The notes under the pieces are model-generated. The model saw only the letters and a list, made by a program, of their open reading frames with translations. It did no database searches and was not told where the DNA came from. Below are positions 25,771-34,193 of a stretch of 64,000 nucleotides of DNA, in pieces. Both the position numbers and the translations under genes were made by a program. Position 1 is the first letter of the stretch. Each line of letters starts with the position of its first letter. Origin of the DNA: Minicystis rosea (GTDB taxonomy: Bacteria > Myxococcota_A > Polyangia > Polyangiales > Polyangiaceae); contig CP016211.1 of NCBI GenBank assembly GCA_001931535.1, positions 12,136,377-12,200,376 on the forward strand. Direction: 5' to 3'.

Positions 25771-27048
25771 ATGTCGGAGATCCAGAGCGTCATCGCGCGG
25801 GAGATCCTCGATTCGCGTGGCAATCCCACGGTCGAGGTCGAGGTGACCACCCTGAGCGGCACTGGCCGAGCAGCCGTGCCGAGCGGTGCCTCCACGGGTG
25901 AGCACGAAGCCGTCGAGCTGCGTGATGGGGACAAGTCCCGTTACGTCGGCAAGGGCGTGCAGAAGGCCGTGCGCAACGTGGAGAACGTTCTCGGGCCTGC
26001 CATCGTGGGCATGGATGCGCTCGATCAAGCCAGCATCGATCAAGTGCTCATCGACGCCGACGGCTCGCCCAACAAGGGTAAGCTCGGCGCGAACGCCATC
26101 CTCGCCGTGTCGATGGCCGTGGCCCGCGCCGCGGCCGAGACGGTCGAGCTCCCGCTCTGGCGCTACCTCGGCGGCGCGCAGGCGCGCGTGCTCCCCACGC
26201 CGATGATGAACATCCTGAACGGCGGCGTGCACGCCGACAACGGCCTCGAAATCCAGGAGTTCATGATCATCCCCTGGGCCGCGGAGTCGTACGCCGAAGC
26301 GCTCCGCGCCGGCGTCGAGGTCTTCCACGCGCTCAAGGCCGAGCTCAAGAAGAACAAGCTCACCACCGCCGTCGGCGACGAAGGTGGCTTCGCGCCGCGC
26401 CTCGCCAACAACGAGAGCGCCATCCTCCACATCCTCGGCGCCATCGAGGCTGCGGGCTACAAGCCCGGCGAGGAGATCGGCCTCGCCCTCGACTGTGCCA
26501 TGAGCGAGTTCTACGACCCGAAGAAGGAGCGCTACACCTTCGACGGCCACGAGCGCACCCGCGAAGAGCTCATCGCGACCTACGAGGCGTGGGCCGGCAA
26601 ATACCCGATCCTCTCGATCGAAGACGGCTGCTCCGAGCACGACGCCCGCGGCTGGAAGATGCTCACCGAGCGCCTAGGCAAGAAGGTTCAGCTCGTCGGC
26701 GACGATCTCTTCGTCACGAACCCCGAGCGCCTCGAGCGCGGCATGGCCGAAGGCCTCGCCAACGCCATCCTGATCAAGCTCAACCAAATCGGCACCGTCA
26801 CCGAGACGCTCGACTGCATCCGCATGGCGACCGAGGGCGGCTATCGCTCCGTCATCTCGCATCGCTCCGGCGAGACGGAGGACACCTTCATCGCCGACCT
26901 CGCCGTCGCCACCAACGCGGGTCAAATCAAGACGGGCTCGCTCTCCCGCTCCGATCGCGTCGCCAAGTACAACCAGCTCCTCCGCATCGGCTGGTCGCTC
27001 GGCGAAGGCGCCATCTACGCCGGCAAGAAGCCCTATCGCCGCGGCTGA
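25771..27048 (+). CDS. eno: Enolase
   Basis: 425 aa, standard bacterial length. It converts 2-phosphoglycerate to phosphoenolpyruvate. Seen are the N-terminal signature (AREILDSRGNPTVEVEV; SGASTG loop), GVHADNGLEIQEFM, the metal ligands in GLALDCAMSEF, SIEDG and GDDLFVTN, the catalytic Lys in ILIKLNQIGTVTET, and the His loop ISHRSGETEDT. A strong Shine-Dalgarno AAAAGGAG (25755-25762) fixes the ATG at 25771; the frame is open upstream to 25645 but overlaps the divergent promoter region. A hairpin lies 30 bp after the stop. Confidence 0.98.
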   Translation: MSEIQSVIAREILDSRGNPTVEVEVTTLSGTGRAAVPSGASTGEHEAVELRDGDKSRYVGKGVQKAVRNVENVLGPAIVGMDALDQASIDQVLIDADGSPNKGKLGANAILAVSMAVARAAAETVELPLWRYLGGAQARVLPTPMMNILNGGVHADNGLEIQEFMIIPWAAESYAEALRAGVEVFHALKAELKKNKLTTAVGDEGGFAPRLANNESAILHILGAIEAAGYKPGEEIGLALDCAMSEFYDPKKERYTFDGHERTREELIATYEAWAGKYPILSIEDGCSEHDARGWKMLTERLGKKVQLVGDDLFVTNPERLERGMAEGLANAILIKLNQIGTVTETLDCIRMATEGGYRSVISHRSGETEDTFIADLAVATNAGQIKTGSLSRSDRVAKYNQLLRIGWSLGEGAIYAGKKPYRRG

Positions 27049-27077
27049 TCCCTCGCCGACACGCTCGCATCGCCCAC

Positions 27078-27104
27078 CGCCGAGATGGACAAGCCATCTC
27101 GGCG
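27078..27104 (+). terminator. Hairpin downstream of eno
   Basis: An 11-bp perfect stem with a 5-nt loop (CGCCGAGATGG ACAAG CCATCTCGGCG), 29 bp after the enolase stop. The following sequence is C/T-rich (AGCCCTCCCATCTCAT) rather than a T-run. This is probably the end of the eno transcript. Confidence 0.6.
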
Positions 27105-27564
27105 AGCCCTCCCATCTCATTCATCCTCGCGCTCCGAGCGCCGCCGCCGGTCGCGGTGAGCCTCGCTTCGCCCGCTCGCAAAGGCACTCACCAAGCGGCA
27201 TGAGACATCATGTCTCGCGCGCGTCGAACATCGTCCTTCGAGGCGCCGTCGCTCCCGCCATCATCGCAGCACCGGGACCGGACAAGCCATCACGGCAGCA
27301 CACGAGATTCATGGTCTCGGTGCGTGCTCTCATCGTCACCCCATTGGGCGTCACTTCGAGCCTCGAGCGAGGTCCTTTATGCTGCGACATCATCGAAGCA
27401 GCCGAAAGAGCTCGTCGCGCATCTCGATGATGCCCTGCGATAAAGGCATCTCGGACAGCATTCGAATGCTCCCGGCTCATCGTGTCTCGCGCGATCGGGA
27501 AAACCATTGCTTCACCGCACGAAGGCGCTTTGCCGCCTTGGCGAGCGATGGGCGCCATCACGGA

Positions 27565-27608
27565 AGACAAAACGAAACCGCCGAGGGGATTGACCACCTC
27601 GGCGGTTT
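27565..27608 (-). terminator. Intrinsic terminator of the RRM protein gene
   Basis: On the minus strand a 12-bp perfect stem (AAACCGCCGAGG / CCTCGGCGGTTT, 10-nt loop) is followed by a T-rich run (TTTCGTTTTG). It lies about 45 bp after the stop of the glycine-rich RNA-binding protein. Best canonical terminator in the window. Confidence 0.8.
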
Positions 27609-27651
27609 GCGTTGCGGCGCGCGCTTCAACAGCGCTGCGTGCGGGGTGAGC

Positions 27652-28113
27652 TCACCAGCTGTCGCCGCCGCGATCGCGCCCGCCGCGACCACCGCCACGG
27701 CCGCGATCGCCGCCGCGGCCACCACCGCCGCCGCCGCGACCACCACCACCGCCGCCGCCGCGACCACCGCCGCCGCCGCCACCGCTACGGAAGCCGCCGC
27801 CGCCACCGCCGCCGCCACCACCGCCGCGGAAGCCGCCGCCGCCACCGCCGCCACCGCCGGGCGTGCGCTCACGCGCTTCGTTGACGGTCAGGGCGCGGCC
27901 GTCGAGCTCCTTGCCGTGCAGGGCTTCGATGGCGGCCTGAGCCTCTTGATCGCCCCCCACGTCGACGAAGCAGAAGCCTCGCGACTGACCGGTCATCCGG
28001 TCGGTCATGACTTGGACACTGAGGGGCTCGACCCCTGCGCGCTGGAACGCTCCGCGCACGCTGTCCTCGGTGGAATGGAATGCCAGGTTCCCCACGTACA
28101 GTCGCTTGCTCAT
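27652..28113 (-). CDS. Glycine-rich RRM RNA-binding protein
   Basis: 153 aa. One RNA-recognition motif fills residues 1-80, with RNP2 (LYVGNL, 5-10) and RNP1 (RGFCFVDV, 45-52). A tail of about 65 residues follows, made almost only of Gly with Arg and Phe (FRGGGG, GGRGGDRGRGG) and ending RDRGGDSW, like RGG boxes. Such proteins occur in cyanobacteria and myxobacteria as cold- or stress-responsive RNA-binding proteins. Here RNA binding is certain from the domain, while the regulation is not visible. The tail is encoded by nearly pure GGC/GGT runs. Confidence 0.92.
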   Translation of the reverse strand: MSKRLYVGNLAFHSTEDSVRGAFQRAGVEPLSVQVMTDRMTGQSRGFCFVDVGGDQEAQAAIEALHGKELDGRALTVNEARERTPGGGGGGGGGFRGGGGGGGGGGGFRSGGGGGGGRGGGGGGGRGGGGGGRGGDRGRGGGRGGRDRGGDSW

Positions 28114-28573
28114 CTCACCGACTCACCCGTGCACGACCTCGACCAGCGCAGCCGCGAGGACGCCCCGGGTCATGCAGCGGGCCGCGCTCGCGGAGGCCAG
28201 AAAGAGCGGCGCCCCCTCCGACCACCTCGACCGAAGATCCCCTGAGGGCCCCCCGGCCGAAAACCAACTCAGACGAGCGACCGTCAGCCAAGTCTGGCGT
28301 GGCATCCGCGATGAACTGCGGGCCGGTCAGAGTTCGATGACGAACGAGGCCTAGAGCGTATCGCGAGGCTAGCCGCGAACTTTGCGATATGCAAGGGGGC
28401 GCACGATAGCGCGATCAGGCGGACGAAGCCTTTGGAGGTGGGACACTGCGCGCTTCGCACCTCACGTCGTCGCACGCAGTTTCGTCGAAAAATCCAGCGC
28501 AACTCGACTGCCTGTCGTGCACTGGACGGAAGCGTGATGTGCAGCTCGGATCATCTCATCCGAGCTGCAGCGA
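28114..28573. other. 460-bp intergenic stretch upstream of the RRM gene
   Basis: No gene seen. It should contain the promoter and leader of the RRM gene (transcribed to the left) and the 3' end of the small lipoprotein gene, with its hairpin at 28540-28569. A weak inverted repeat (TCGCGAGGCTAGCCGCGA) lies near 28358-28375. The rest is not recognised. Confidence 0.5.
28540..28569 (-). terminator. Hairpin downstream of small lipoprotein gene
   Basis: A 12-bp perfect stem (TGCAGCTCGGAT / ATCCGAGCTGCA) with a 6-nt loop, starting 4 bp after the stop of the 94-aa lipoprotein on the minus strand. No T-run follows, but position and strength suggest a transcript end. Confidence 0.6.
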
Positions 28574-28858
28574 TCACTGCCCGCTGCTCGACGAGCTGCT
28601 CGTCGTGGAAGCGCTGTCGTCGGGGCACGCGTACGAGATCGGCGTCGTGGCCTTGAGGACGCAATCATCGCCGCACGTCATGCGGCACTCCTCGCAGTTC
28701 GCGTAGACCTTGTCGTCGAAGCCGAGCGCAGACTTGTCTTGGTCGCAGCGGACATCGGCGTCCTCCTTCGAGAGGCCGGCGCCGCAGCCCGCTGCCGTCA
28801 CCGAGAGGATCGCCACCGCGGACACCGCAACCAAAGCTCGAAACAGAACCATCTCCAT
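28574..28858 (-). CDS. Small Cys-rich lipoprotein
   Basis: 94 aa with a good lipoprotein signal (lipobox TAAGC, Cys25). The mature part has a compact Cys pattern (VRCDQDK, CEECRMTCGDDC, ACPDD) and a Ser/Thr-rich C-terminal tail (STTSSSSSSGQ), the reverse of the usual N-terminal linker. No family recognised. It has its own hairpin terminator, so it is probably a single-gene unit. Confidence 0.7.
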   Translation of the reverse strand: MEMVLFRALVAVSAVAILSVTAAGCGAGLSKEDADVRCDQDKSALGFDDKVYANCEECRMTCGDDCVLKATTPISYACPDDSASTTSSSSSSGQ

Positions 28859-28897
28859 GCCTCCGTATATCGGCCGGCGAGCCTACTCGAAGTCGCT

Positions 28898-29233
28898 TCA
28901 GCGCGCCTCGTCCTTCGGACGCAGGCCTGACACGAGACCGTACGTGCCCGCCCCCGTGACCTGAATCCACGCGCGGAGGACCGCGATCTTCCGCCCCGTG
29001 GCCAAGACGGCCTCGGTGGCTCGGTACAGATCTTCGGCGCACGCGTCGTGCACGTCATCGGTCGTGTGCTGCGGCTCGGCCGAGCGTCGGATCCACAGCG
29101 CATTGGCCGGCATCTTCTGCCCATCGTGTCGGTCCTGCCAACGCCGCCCCACCATTTCGGCGCGGAGCAGCTTGGCAGCCTCGGGCTCCGTACCCGGATG
29201 CAGCTCGTAGCAGAGGGTCGCGATGAAGCTCAT
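28898..29233 (-). CDS. Hypothetical protein, 111 aa
   Basis: A compact soluble-looking protein (MSFIATLCYELHPG...). Its composition and regular helix pattern (EAAKLLRAEMVGRRW; ACAEDLYRATEAVLATGRK) look like a true gene rather than a shadow. No signal, membrane span or known motif. The sequence hints at a ferredoxin-like alpha/beta fold, but this is weak. It ends 39 bp before the small lipoprotein start on the same strand and could be co-transcribed with it. Confidence 0.55.
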   Translation of the reverse strand: MSFIATLCYELHPGTEPEAAKLLRAEMVGRRWQDRHDGQKMPANALWIRRSAEPQHTTDDVHDACAEDLYRATEAVLATGRKIAVLRAWIQVTGAGTYGLVSGLRPKDEAR

Positions 29234-29319
29234 GCGCCCGAGGTTGGCGAAAACATCCCTTCACGTCCAGCAACCCGCACATCACAAAGAGACCGAGCGA
29301 TCACGAGACCACCCTGCTT

Positions 29320-29675
29320 GTGATCAAGCTTTGGGACGACTCGCGGCCCCATCGTGTGCCCAGGGTCGGTTGCGGCCCCATCGTCATCAAGTTGTGGGAC
29401 TGCTCGCAGCCCCATCGTGCGATCAGGGCCAGTTTGGGGTCCGTTGCGGCCTCATCGTCATCAAGGCTTGGGACTGCTCGCGGCCCCATCGCTCGATCAG
29501 GGCCGGCTTGGGGTCCGTTGCGGCCCCATCGTCATCAAGGCTTGGGACTGTTCGCGGCTTGGGGTCCGTTGCGGCCCCATCGTCATCAAGGCTTGGGACT
29601 GCTCGCGGCCCCATCGCGCGATCAGGGCCGGCTCGTCCGGCCCGGGGTATGGGGCCGCTCGCGGCCCCATCGTAA
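29320..29675. repeat. Tandem repeat array, 74-bp and 50-bp units
   Basis: The core GGCC(C/T)CATCGTCATCAAG occurs at 29374, 29448, 29522 and 29572, spaced 74, 74 and 50 bp, each followed by GG(C)TTGGGACTG(C)TCGCGG. A partial relative (GGCCCCATCGTGTGCCCAGG) starts the array at about 29346 and another (GGCCCCATCG) ends it directly at the kinase stop codon. No unique spacers. It fills nearly the whole gap 29234-29675. Confidence 0.85.
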
Positions 29676-31877
29676 CTAGGCGCGCGCGCGCGCTCGCGCA
29701 CGCAGCAGCGCATTGAGCGCCGTGAGATCGAAGGGCTTGTCCAGTGTGGGGTTCTTCACCGTCGCCAAGAACTCCCGCGTGCGCGGCGTGAAGGTGCCTC
29801 CCGTCATGAAGACGATGCGCCCCGCGAGCAGCGGCTTGGTGCGCCTGATCTCTTCGTACAGATCCATCCCCGTCACGACCGGCATGATCAGATCGCAGAG
29901 GATGACGTCGAAGCGATCGTCTCGGCGCAGGAGCTCGAGCGCCTCGCGGCCGCCGGGGAGCACGACCACGTCGTGATCGGCTTCGATCGATCGGCCGAGC
30001 GCGCTCGCGAGGACGACCTCGTCGTCGACGACAAGCACGCGCGCCCGCTTCGTCGCGGTCGCGTGGCTCGGGGGCGCGCGCGGCGGCGCCACCGGCTCCG
30101 CCGGAACGGGGGACTGGCGCCCGCTCGAGGGCGTGACCGACGCGGCGATCGCCTGCGCCGAGGCCGCCGGCAGGATCACCTGGAACGTGCTGCCCTTGCC
30201 GGCCTCGCTCTCGACCCGAATGTCGCCGCCCAACGACGTGATGATGCTCTTGCAGATGGCGAGCCCGAGCCCGGTGCCGACGCCGGCCGGCTTGGTGGTG
30301 AAGAACGGCTCGAAGATCCGGCTCACGAGCCCGCGCGGGATGCCGGCGCCGGTATCGGCGATCGTCACCACGACGCTGCCCGCGGCGTTCAACTTCGTGC
30401 CCACGCGGATCTCGTTGCGCCCGATGCTCGCCTCATCCATCGCCTGCACGGCGTTGACGAGCAGGTTGAGGAACACCTGCCCGAGGCGCGACGGATCGGC
30501 CTCCACCGGCGGCACCTCGCGATAGTCGCGCACGAGGCGCGCGCGATGGCGAATCTCGTTGGCGGCGATGTCGATGCTCGAATCGAGCACGCGGCGCACG
30601 TCGACGGGCGTGCGCCGCTCGGTGTCGACGCGGGAGAAGGCCTTGAGATCTTGCGCGATGAGGCGCACGCGATCGACACCGGCCCGCGCTTCGCGGAGGC
30701 GCGCCGCGAGATCGGAGAGCGATCGGCTCGGATCCGCAGGGCGCAGCGCCGGCGTCACGTGACTGGAGTGACCGGCCGACGGGCGCGCTTCGAGCTCGCG
30801 GATCACGAGATCGATGTTGAGCAGCACGTAGGCGAGTGGGTTGTTGATCTCGTGCGCCACGCCCGCGGCGAGCGCGCCCAGCGACGCGAGCCGATCGGCC
30901 TCGAGGAGCTGCGCCTCCGATCGCCGCAGCGCGCGCTCCGCGTTGGCGCGCTCGGTGATGTCGGTCGCCACGGCGATCACTTCGGCCACGCGCCCCTGCG
31001 CATCGAAGATGGGCGTGTAGCGCGTCTCGTAGATGCGGAGCACGCCGCCCACGGTGCTGCGATCGATCTCGAGCGTCGCGGTGAAGCTCTCGCCCGCGAG
31101 CGCGCGCCGCGCCTGCTCGATGACGACGGGGAAATCGCGATAGACCTCGTGAATGGATCGGCCGGTGATCTGATCGATCCGGAGGCCCGCTGCGGCGAGG
31201 CCCTGCCCTTCACCGATGGTGAAACGGCCCTCGCGATCGAAGCCGAACAGGATGATGGGCGCATTGCCGACGACGGTGCGGAGGCGCTCCTGCGCGCGGG
31301 CGAGCGCTTGCTCTGCGGCCGTGCGCCGCACGAACTCCGCGAGCTGGCCGGCGACGGAGGCCAGCACCTCGCCGAGCAGCGGATCGGGCTCGCGCGGCGC
31401 GGTGCCGAAGAGCTCGAGCACGCCCATCACTTCGAGCCCGGCGGAGACTGGCACGGCCGCGACGGCGCGGAAGCTCTCGCGCTCCACGCGCGGATCGCGC
31501 CGCACGTCCTCGTCGCGCGTGACGTCGGTGACCACCACCGATCGGCCCGACACCCATACGCGCCCTGCGAGGCCTGCGCCGCGCGTCACCGTGCTCTCGC
31601 GGCAAGCGCGCTCGAAGTCGGGCGCGGGCCGCTCCGGCGGGCACCAGACCTCTGCACAGCGGAGCTTGTCCGTGCCTTCGGCGCTGAGCCAGACGACACC
31701 GGCGCACCAACCTTCGGCCTCGCCGATCATCGCGAGCAGCCGGCGCGCGGCTTCCGCAACGTCACCCGCGCCGGCGAGCACGCGCGCTGCAGCGAGCAGG
31801 TAGATCGCCAACCTTCGGCGCGAGGTGGGCAGGTCTTTCGCAGATTCGTGCGTCACTCGACCGCTCGCGGGTTCCAT
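29676..31877 (-). CDS. Soluble hybrid sensor histidine kinase (GAF-PAS-HisKA-HATPase-REC)
   Basis: 733 aa without membrane spans. Order: GAF (about 30-185), PAS (about 205-320, ending AVATDITERANAERAL), a dimerisation/phosphoacceptor helix with the H-box AAGVAHEINNPLAY, a HATPase domain (NLLVNAVQAM N-box; ADTGAGIPRGL; TKPAGVGTGLGLAICK) and a C-terminal receiver domain (VLVVDDEV, phosphoacceptor Asp in DVILCDLIMP, Thr in VFMTGGT, and Lys in LDKPFD). No regulator gene is adjacent, so the kinase is an orphan that passes phosphate to its own REC or to a distant partner. A Shine-Dalgarno-like GGGGAGGG precedes ATG 31877; a longer GTG start at 31919 lacks one. Confidence 0.93.
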   Translation of the reverse strand: MEPASGRVTHESAKDLPTSRRRLAIYLLAAARVLAGAGDVAEAARRLLAMIGEAEGWCAGVVWLSAEGTDKLRCAEVWCPPERPAPDFERACRESTVTRGAGLAGRVWVSGRSVVVTDVTRDEDVRRDPRVERESFRAVAAVPVSAGLEVMGVLELFGTAPREPDPLLGEVLASVAGQLAEFVRRTAAEQALARAQERLRTVVGNAPIILFGFDREGRFTIGEGQGLAAAGLRIDQITGRSIHEVYRDFPVVIEQARRALAGESFTATLEIDRSTVGGVLRIYETRYTPIFDAQGRVAEVIAVATDITERANAERALRRSEAQLLEADRLASLGALAAGVAHEINNPLAYVLLNIDLVIRELEARPSAGHSSHVTPALRPADPSRSLSDLAARLREARAGVDRVRLIAQDLKAFSRVDTERRTPVDVRRVLDSSIDIAANEIRHRARLVRDYREVPPVEADPSRLGQVFLNLLVNAVQAMDEASIGRNEIRVGTKLNAAGSVVVTIADTGAGIPRGLVSRIFEPFFTTKPAGVGTGLGLAICKSIITSLGGDIRVESEAGKGSTFQVILPAASAQAIAASVTPSSGRQSPVPAEPVAPPRAPPSHATATKRARVLVVDDEVVLASALGRSIEADHDVVVLPGGREALELLRRDDRFDVILCDLIMPVVTGMDLYEEIRRTKPLLAGRIVFMTGGTFTPRTREFLATVKNPTLDKPFDLTALNALLRARARARA

Positions 31878-32036
31878 GCTGCCGACCCTCCCCTCTCCGC
31901 CCCCGGACCGCGTTTCCACGCTATCACGGAACGCCGCGACGGGAATGCCATGTTTGGCGTCGCAAATGGCTACGCTGCGCGACGTTTCGACGTCGGTCGG
32001 TGAGCGCGATCCGATGAATCGGGATTGGCAGAATCG

Positions 32037-32645
32037 TCAGAATGCCAGCATCGCGCCGCTCGACGCGCTCTTCCCGCGGTTCCAGCTCGGCTGTGGGTTC
32101 TGCCACCATTTCAAGTGCGACTCGCGGTAGACGGTGAGGCGCAGCAGATCGATGCCCGCCACCGCGCCGACGGCGATCGACTGATTCGAGCCCACCTGCG
32201 TCTGGACGGAGAGGGTGAAGCCGAGCGGGATGCCGAGGCTCACGCCGCCTGCGAAGCCCGCGCTGACCGCCGGCCCCCACGTGCGCAGATAGCCGCCTGC
32301 ATCGATGGCCACGCCCCAATCTCCCGCTTGGAAACCATGCGTGCACCCGCGCGCGAGGAGCGCGAGATCCGTCCCATGCTTGAAGATGGGTTGCAGTCGA
32401 AACAGCCCACCGACGATGAAGCGCGCTTCGGGCGTCGTGCCCGCGCCTGCCTCGATGATCATCGAGCCGTTGGGGAGGAAGCTCCCGTTGCTCCCGGTGG
32501 ACGCGTTGCCATCGGCCTGCTTCCAGAGCATCGTCCCGCCGCCGATGAAGGCCCACGCCGACGCGTCCGCACGCGCAGGTGCCGCGGCCGCGAACAACGC
32601 GAGAGAAGAGCCGACCGCGAGCAGGGCAGGAAGCTTGGAAGGCAC
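32037..32645 (-). CDS. Secreted protein, probable outer-membrane barrel
   Basis: 202 aa from a GTG start directly before a standard signal peptide (VPSKLPALLAVGSSLALFAAAAPARA). The mature chain is Gly-rich with alternating strands (WGVAIDAGGYLRTWGPAVS; GVSLGIPLGFTLSVQTQVG), suggesting an 8-stranded barrel or lectin-like fold. No family recognised. A codon for Met six residues upstream (32663) is an alternative start. It is surrounded by unrelated minus-strand genes. Confidence 0.65.
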   Translation of the reverse strand: MPSKLPALLAVGSSLALFAAAAPARADASAWAFIGGGTMLWKQADGNASTGSNGSFLPNGSMIIEAGAGTTPEARFIVGGLFRLQPIFKHGTDLALLARGCTHGFQAGDWGVAIDAGGYLRTWGPAVSAGFAGGVSLGIPLGFTLSVQTQVGSNQSIAVGAVAGIDLLRLTVYRESHLKWWQNPQPSWNRGKSASSGAMLAF

Positions 32646-32845
32646 GGCGCGGGGGTAGCACAACGCGCGGCGAGGAGACAGCCCTCCACCTCACCACCAC
32701 GCTCCTGCGAGCCCGTGCATCGGGCCACCCCGAGGATTCATGCCTCGATCCGAGGTCGCACGGCGCGATCGTCGACCGCATCGCCTCGGGCGTCCGCCGT
32801 CACGAGAGCGGCGCCCGATTACGCAGGCGTGCGTAGCGCTCCAGG

Positions 32846-33610
32846 CTACTCCGCGTCCACGCGTTCGCGTCGGGCCAGGATTCGCCGCTCCACGGCGCGC
32901 GCGACTTCATCATCGAAGAGCAGCGAATTGTGCCCGCGCCCTTCCATCACCAGCACGTCGCCGTCGGGCAATGCGTGGGCGACGGGAGCATCGACCAGCG
33001 TGTCGCCACCGGCGATGATCGACAGATGCGGGATCGCGGACGCCGCCGGATGCAGCGCGATCCGGCGCAGAATCGGGCTCTCGGTGTCGAGATCGCGCGC
33101 GCTGTGCAGGCCGAGCCACGCGGCGCGCGGGACGCCGGCGAAGGGCGTGGCCAGCGAGATCGTCTGCACGATGCGCGGATCACGCGACTCGAGCGCGAAG
33201 AACCGCGACACGATCCCACCCAAGCTATGACCCACGAGGTGCAGGTGCGCGTGCGCCGGGATGGCGGCGACGACCTCGCGGAGCTTCTCCGCGATGACCT
33301 CGACACCCGGCCCGGGGAAGTAGGTGAGCGCGCCCGTATGCAGCGATGAGTGCCGCGCGACGGCTGCGCGCAATGGGCGCAGCACACCGGCGGTCGCGAA
33401 GAGGCCATGAAGAAAGATGACGACGTCGTCGCCCGGCGCGACGCCCCTCGGGATGATGGGCTCGGCGGTGTCGTGCCGCAAAAGCAGCCCTTGACGAGCA
33501 AACGCCATGGCTTCACGCGCCGCCGTGCCCAGCGTGCCGAAGCTGCTCGCACCACCGTTCCCGAAGAGCCCAGCCGATCGGAACCGCATCGCCTCGTTGC
33601 TCCCTCGCAT
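32846..33610 (-). CDS. Alpha/beta hydrolase, lipase-like
   Basis: 254 aa. The nucleophile elbow GHSLGG, the oxyanion-region HGLFATAG near the start of the core (VVIFLHGLF), and the late acid and base (GGDTLVDAP; GRGHNSLLF) give a complete Ser-Asp-His set. The sequence resembles triacylglycerol lipases and acyl-CoA/ester hydrolases of the PGAP1/LipA-like type. No signal peptide is visible, so it is probably cytoplasmic. The start is set at ATG 33610; the frame is open to 33853 but without protein character. Substrate not predictable. Confidence 0.82.
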   Translation of the reverse strand: MRGSNEAMRFRSAGLFGNGGASSFGTLGTAAREAMAFARQGLLLRHDTAEPIIPRGVAPGDDVVIFLHGLFATAGVLRPLRAAVARHSSLHTGALTYFPGPGVEVIAEKLREVVAAIPAHAHLHLVGHSLGGIVSRFFALESRDPRIVQTISLATPFAGVPRAAWLGLHSARDLDTESPILRRIALHPAASAIPHLSIIAGGDTLVDAPVAHALPDGDVLVMEGRGHNSLLFDDEVARAVERRILARRERVDAE

Positions 33611-34193
33611 ACGGATCACCTGCCGGTGCACACGCCGCGCCGAGGGAGCTTCGTTATCATGACGAGAGCGTCGCGGCCGAAAAACCAGGCGCGAAATGCC
33701 ATTCGCGGACGGATGCAGAGCGTCACCGAGCTGGGCGTGCGTACAGCGCGCATCCGTAGAATCGGCGATGCAAGGAAGACATGCTCGTCCCCGGGGCACG
33801 GGACGGTCCCATGTCGCGCTCGTCCGCTGGGACATGCGCGCGACCATCATCATGCTTTGCGTTCGCTGACCGCGCTCTCCGTTTCATCTTCATCGAGCGC
33901 GCGCACGCGCTCGTGAGCCTCGCCATCCATCATCAACTTCACCGCCTCGTGAGGACGCGCGTCGCGTGGTCGATCGCCGCTGCTCTCGATATCGATCTCG
34001 CTCGAGGAGCGCGCCGTATCGTTGCGCCGTGGAGGCGCTCTCGTCACCGCATCTGTTACACGCGAGCGTTACGCTTTCTGTCGGGCGCGCGCGTTTTGCC
34101 CTGAAAATGAGGGGTTTTCTCGAACGCCTCTCGCTGGCCCGACCGTTGCTGAATGCCTCCTCGAACGGCAACGACAACGAAAGACGGACGGTC
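33611..34193. other. 580-bp stretch of uncertain content
   Basis: It lies between the divergent hydrolase and YXWXGXW lipoprotein genes and must hold both promoters. Codon periodicity looks weak. The only candidate gene is the short minus-strand frame at 33850-34047 (listed separately). No repeat or hairpin stands out. Confidence 0.4.
33850..34047 (-). CDS. Possible small acidic protein, 65 aa
   Basis: A GTG-started frame whose last 40 residues look protein-like (HEAVKLMMDGEAHERVRALD), reminiscent of the zinc-less start of anti-sigma-factor-like proteins. The N-terminal third is basic and unconvincing. It may be a remnant. Kept only because it is the sole plausible frame in this gap. Confidence 0.25.
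   Translation of the reverse strand: MTRAPPRRNDTARSSSEIDIESSGDRPRDARPHEAVKLMMDGEAHERVRALDEDETESAVSERKA

Larger units (their letters stand above)
27049..27651. other. Gene-poor 600-bp stretch between eno and the RRM gene
   Basis: No convincing gene. It holds the hairpins listed separately at its two ends, a small palindrome (GAGACAT-C-ATGTCTC, 27202-27216) and two copies of GGACAAGCCATC (27087 and about 27279). Base composition is less GC-biased than in flanking genes. An open frame on the minus strand (27208-27597) begins inside the RRM terminator and has no recognisable protein features. Confidence 0.6.

Noticed and set aside
27208..27597. Minus-strand frame of 129 codons after eno
   Set aside because: Begins in the RRM terminator hairpin, no motif, no RBS; low coding character.
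29320..29675. Possible CRISPR array
   Set aside because: Units are contiguous near-identical copies with no unique spacers, no constant repeat length and no cas genes.
29223..29679. Three overlapping plus-strand frames with repeated peptides (GPIARSGPA)
   Set aside because: Merely translation of the tandem repeat in each frame.
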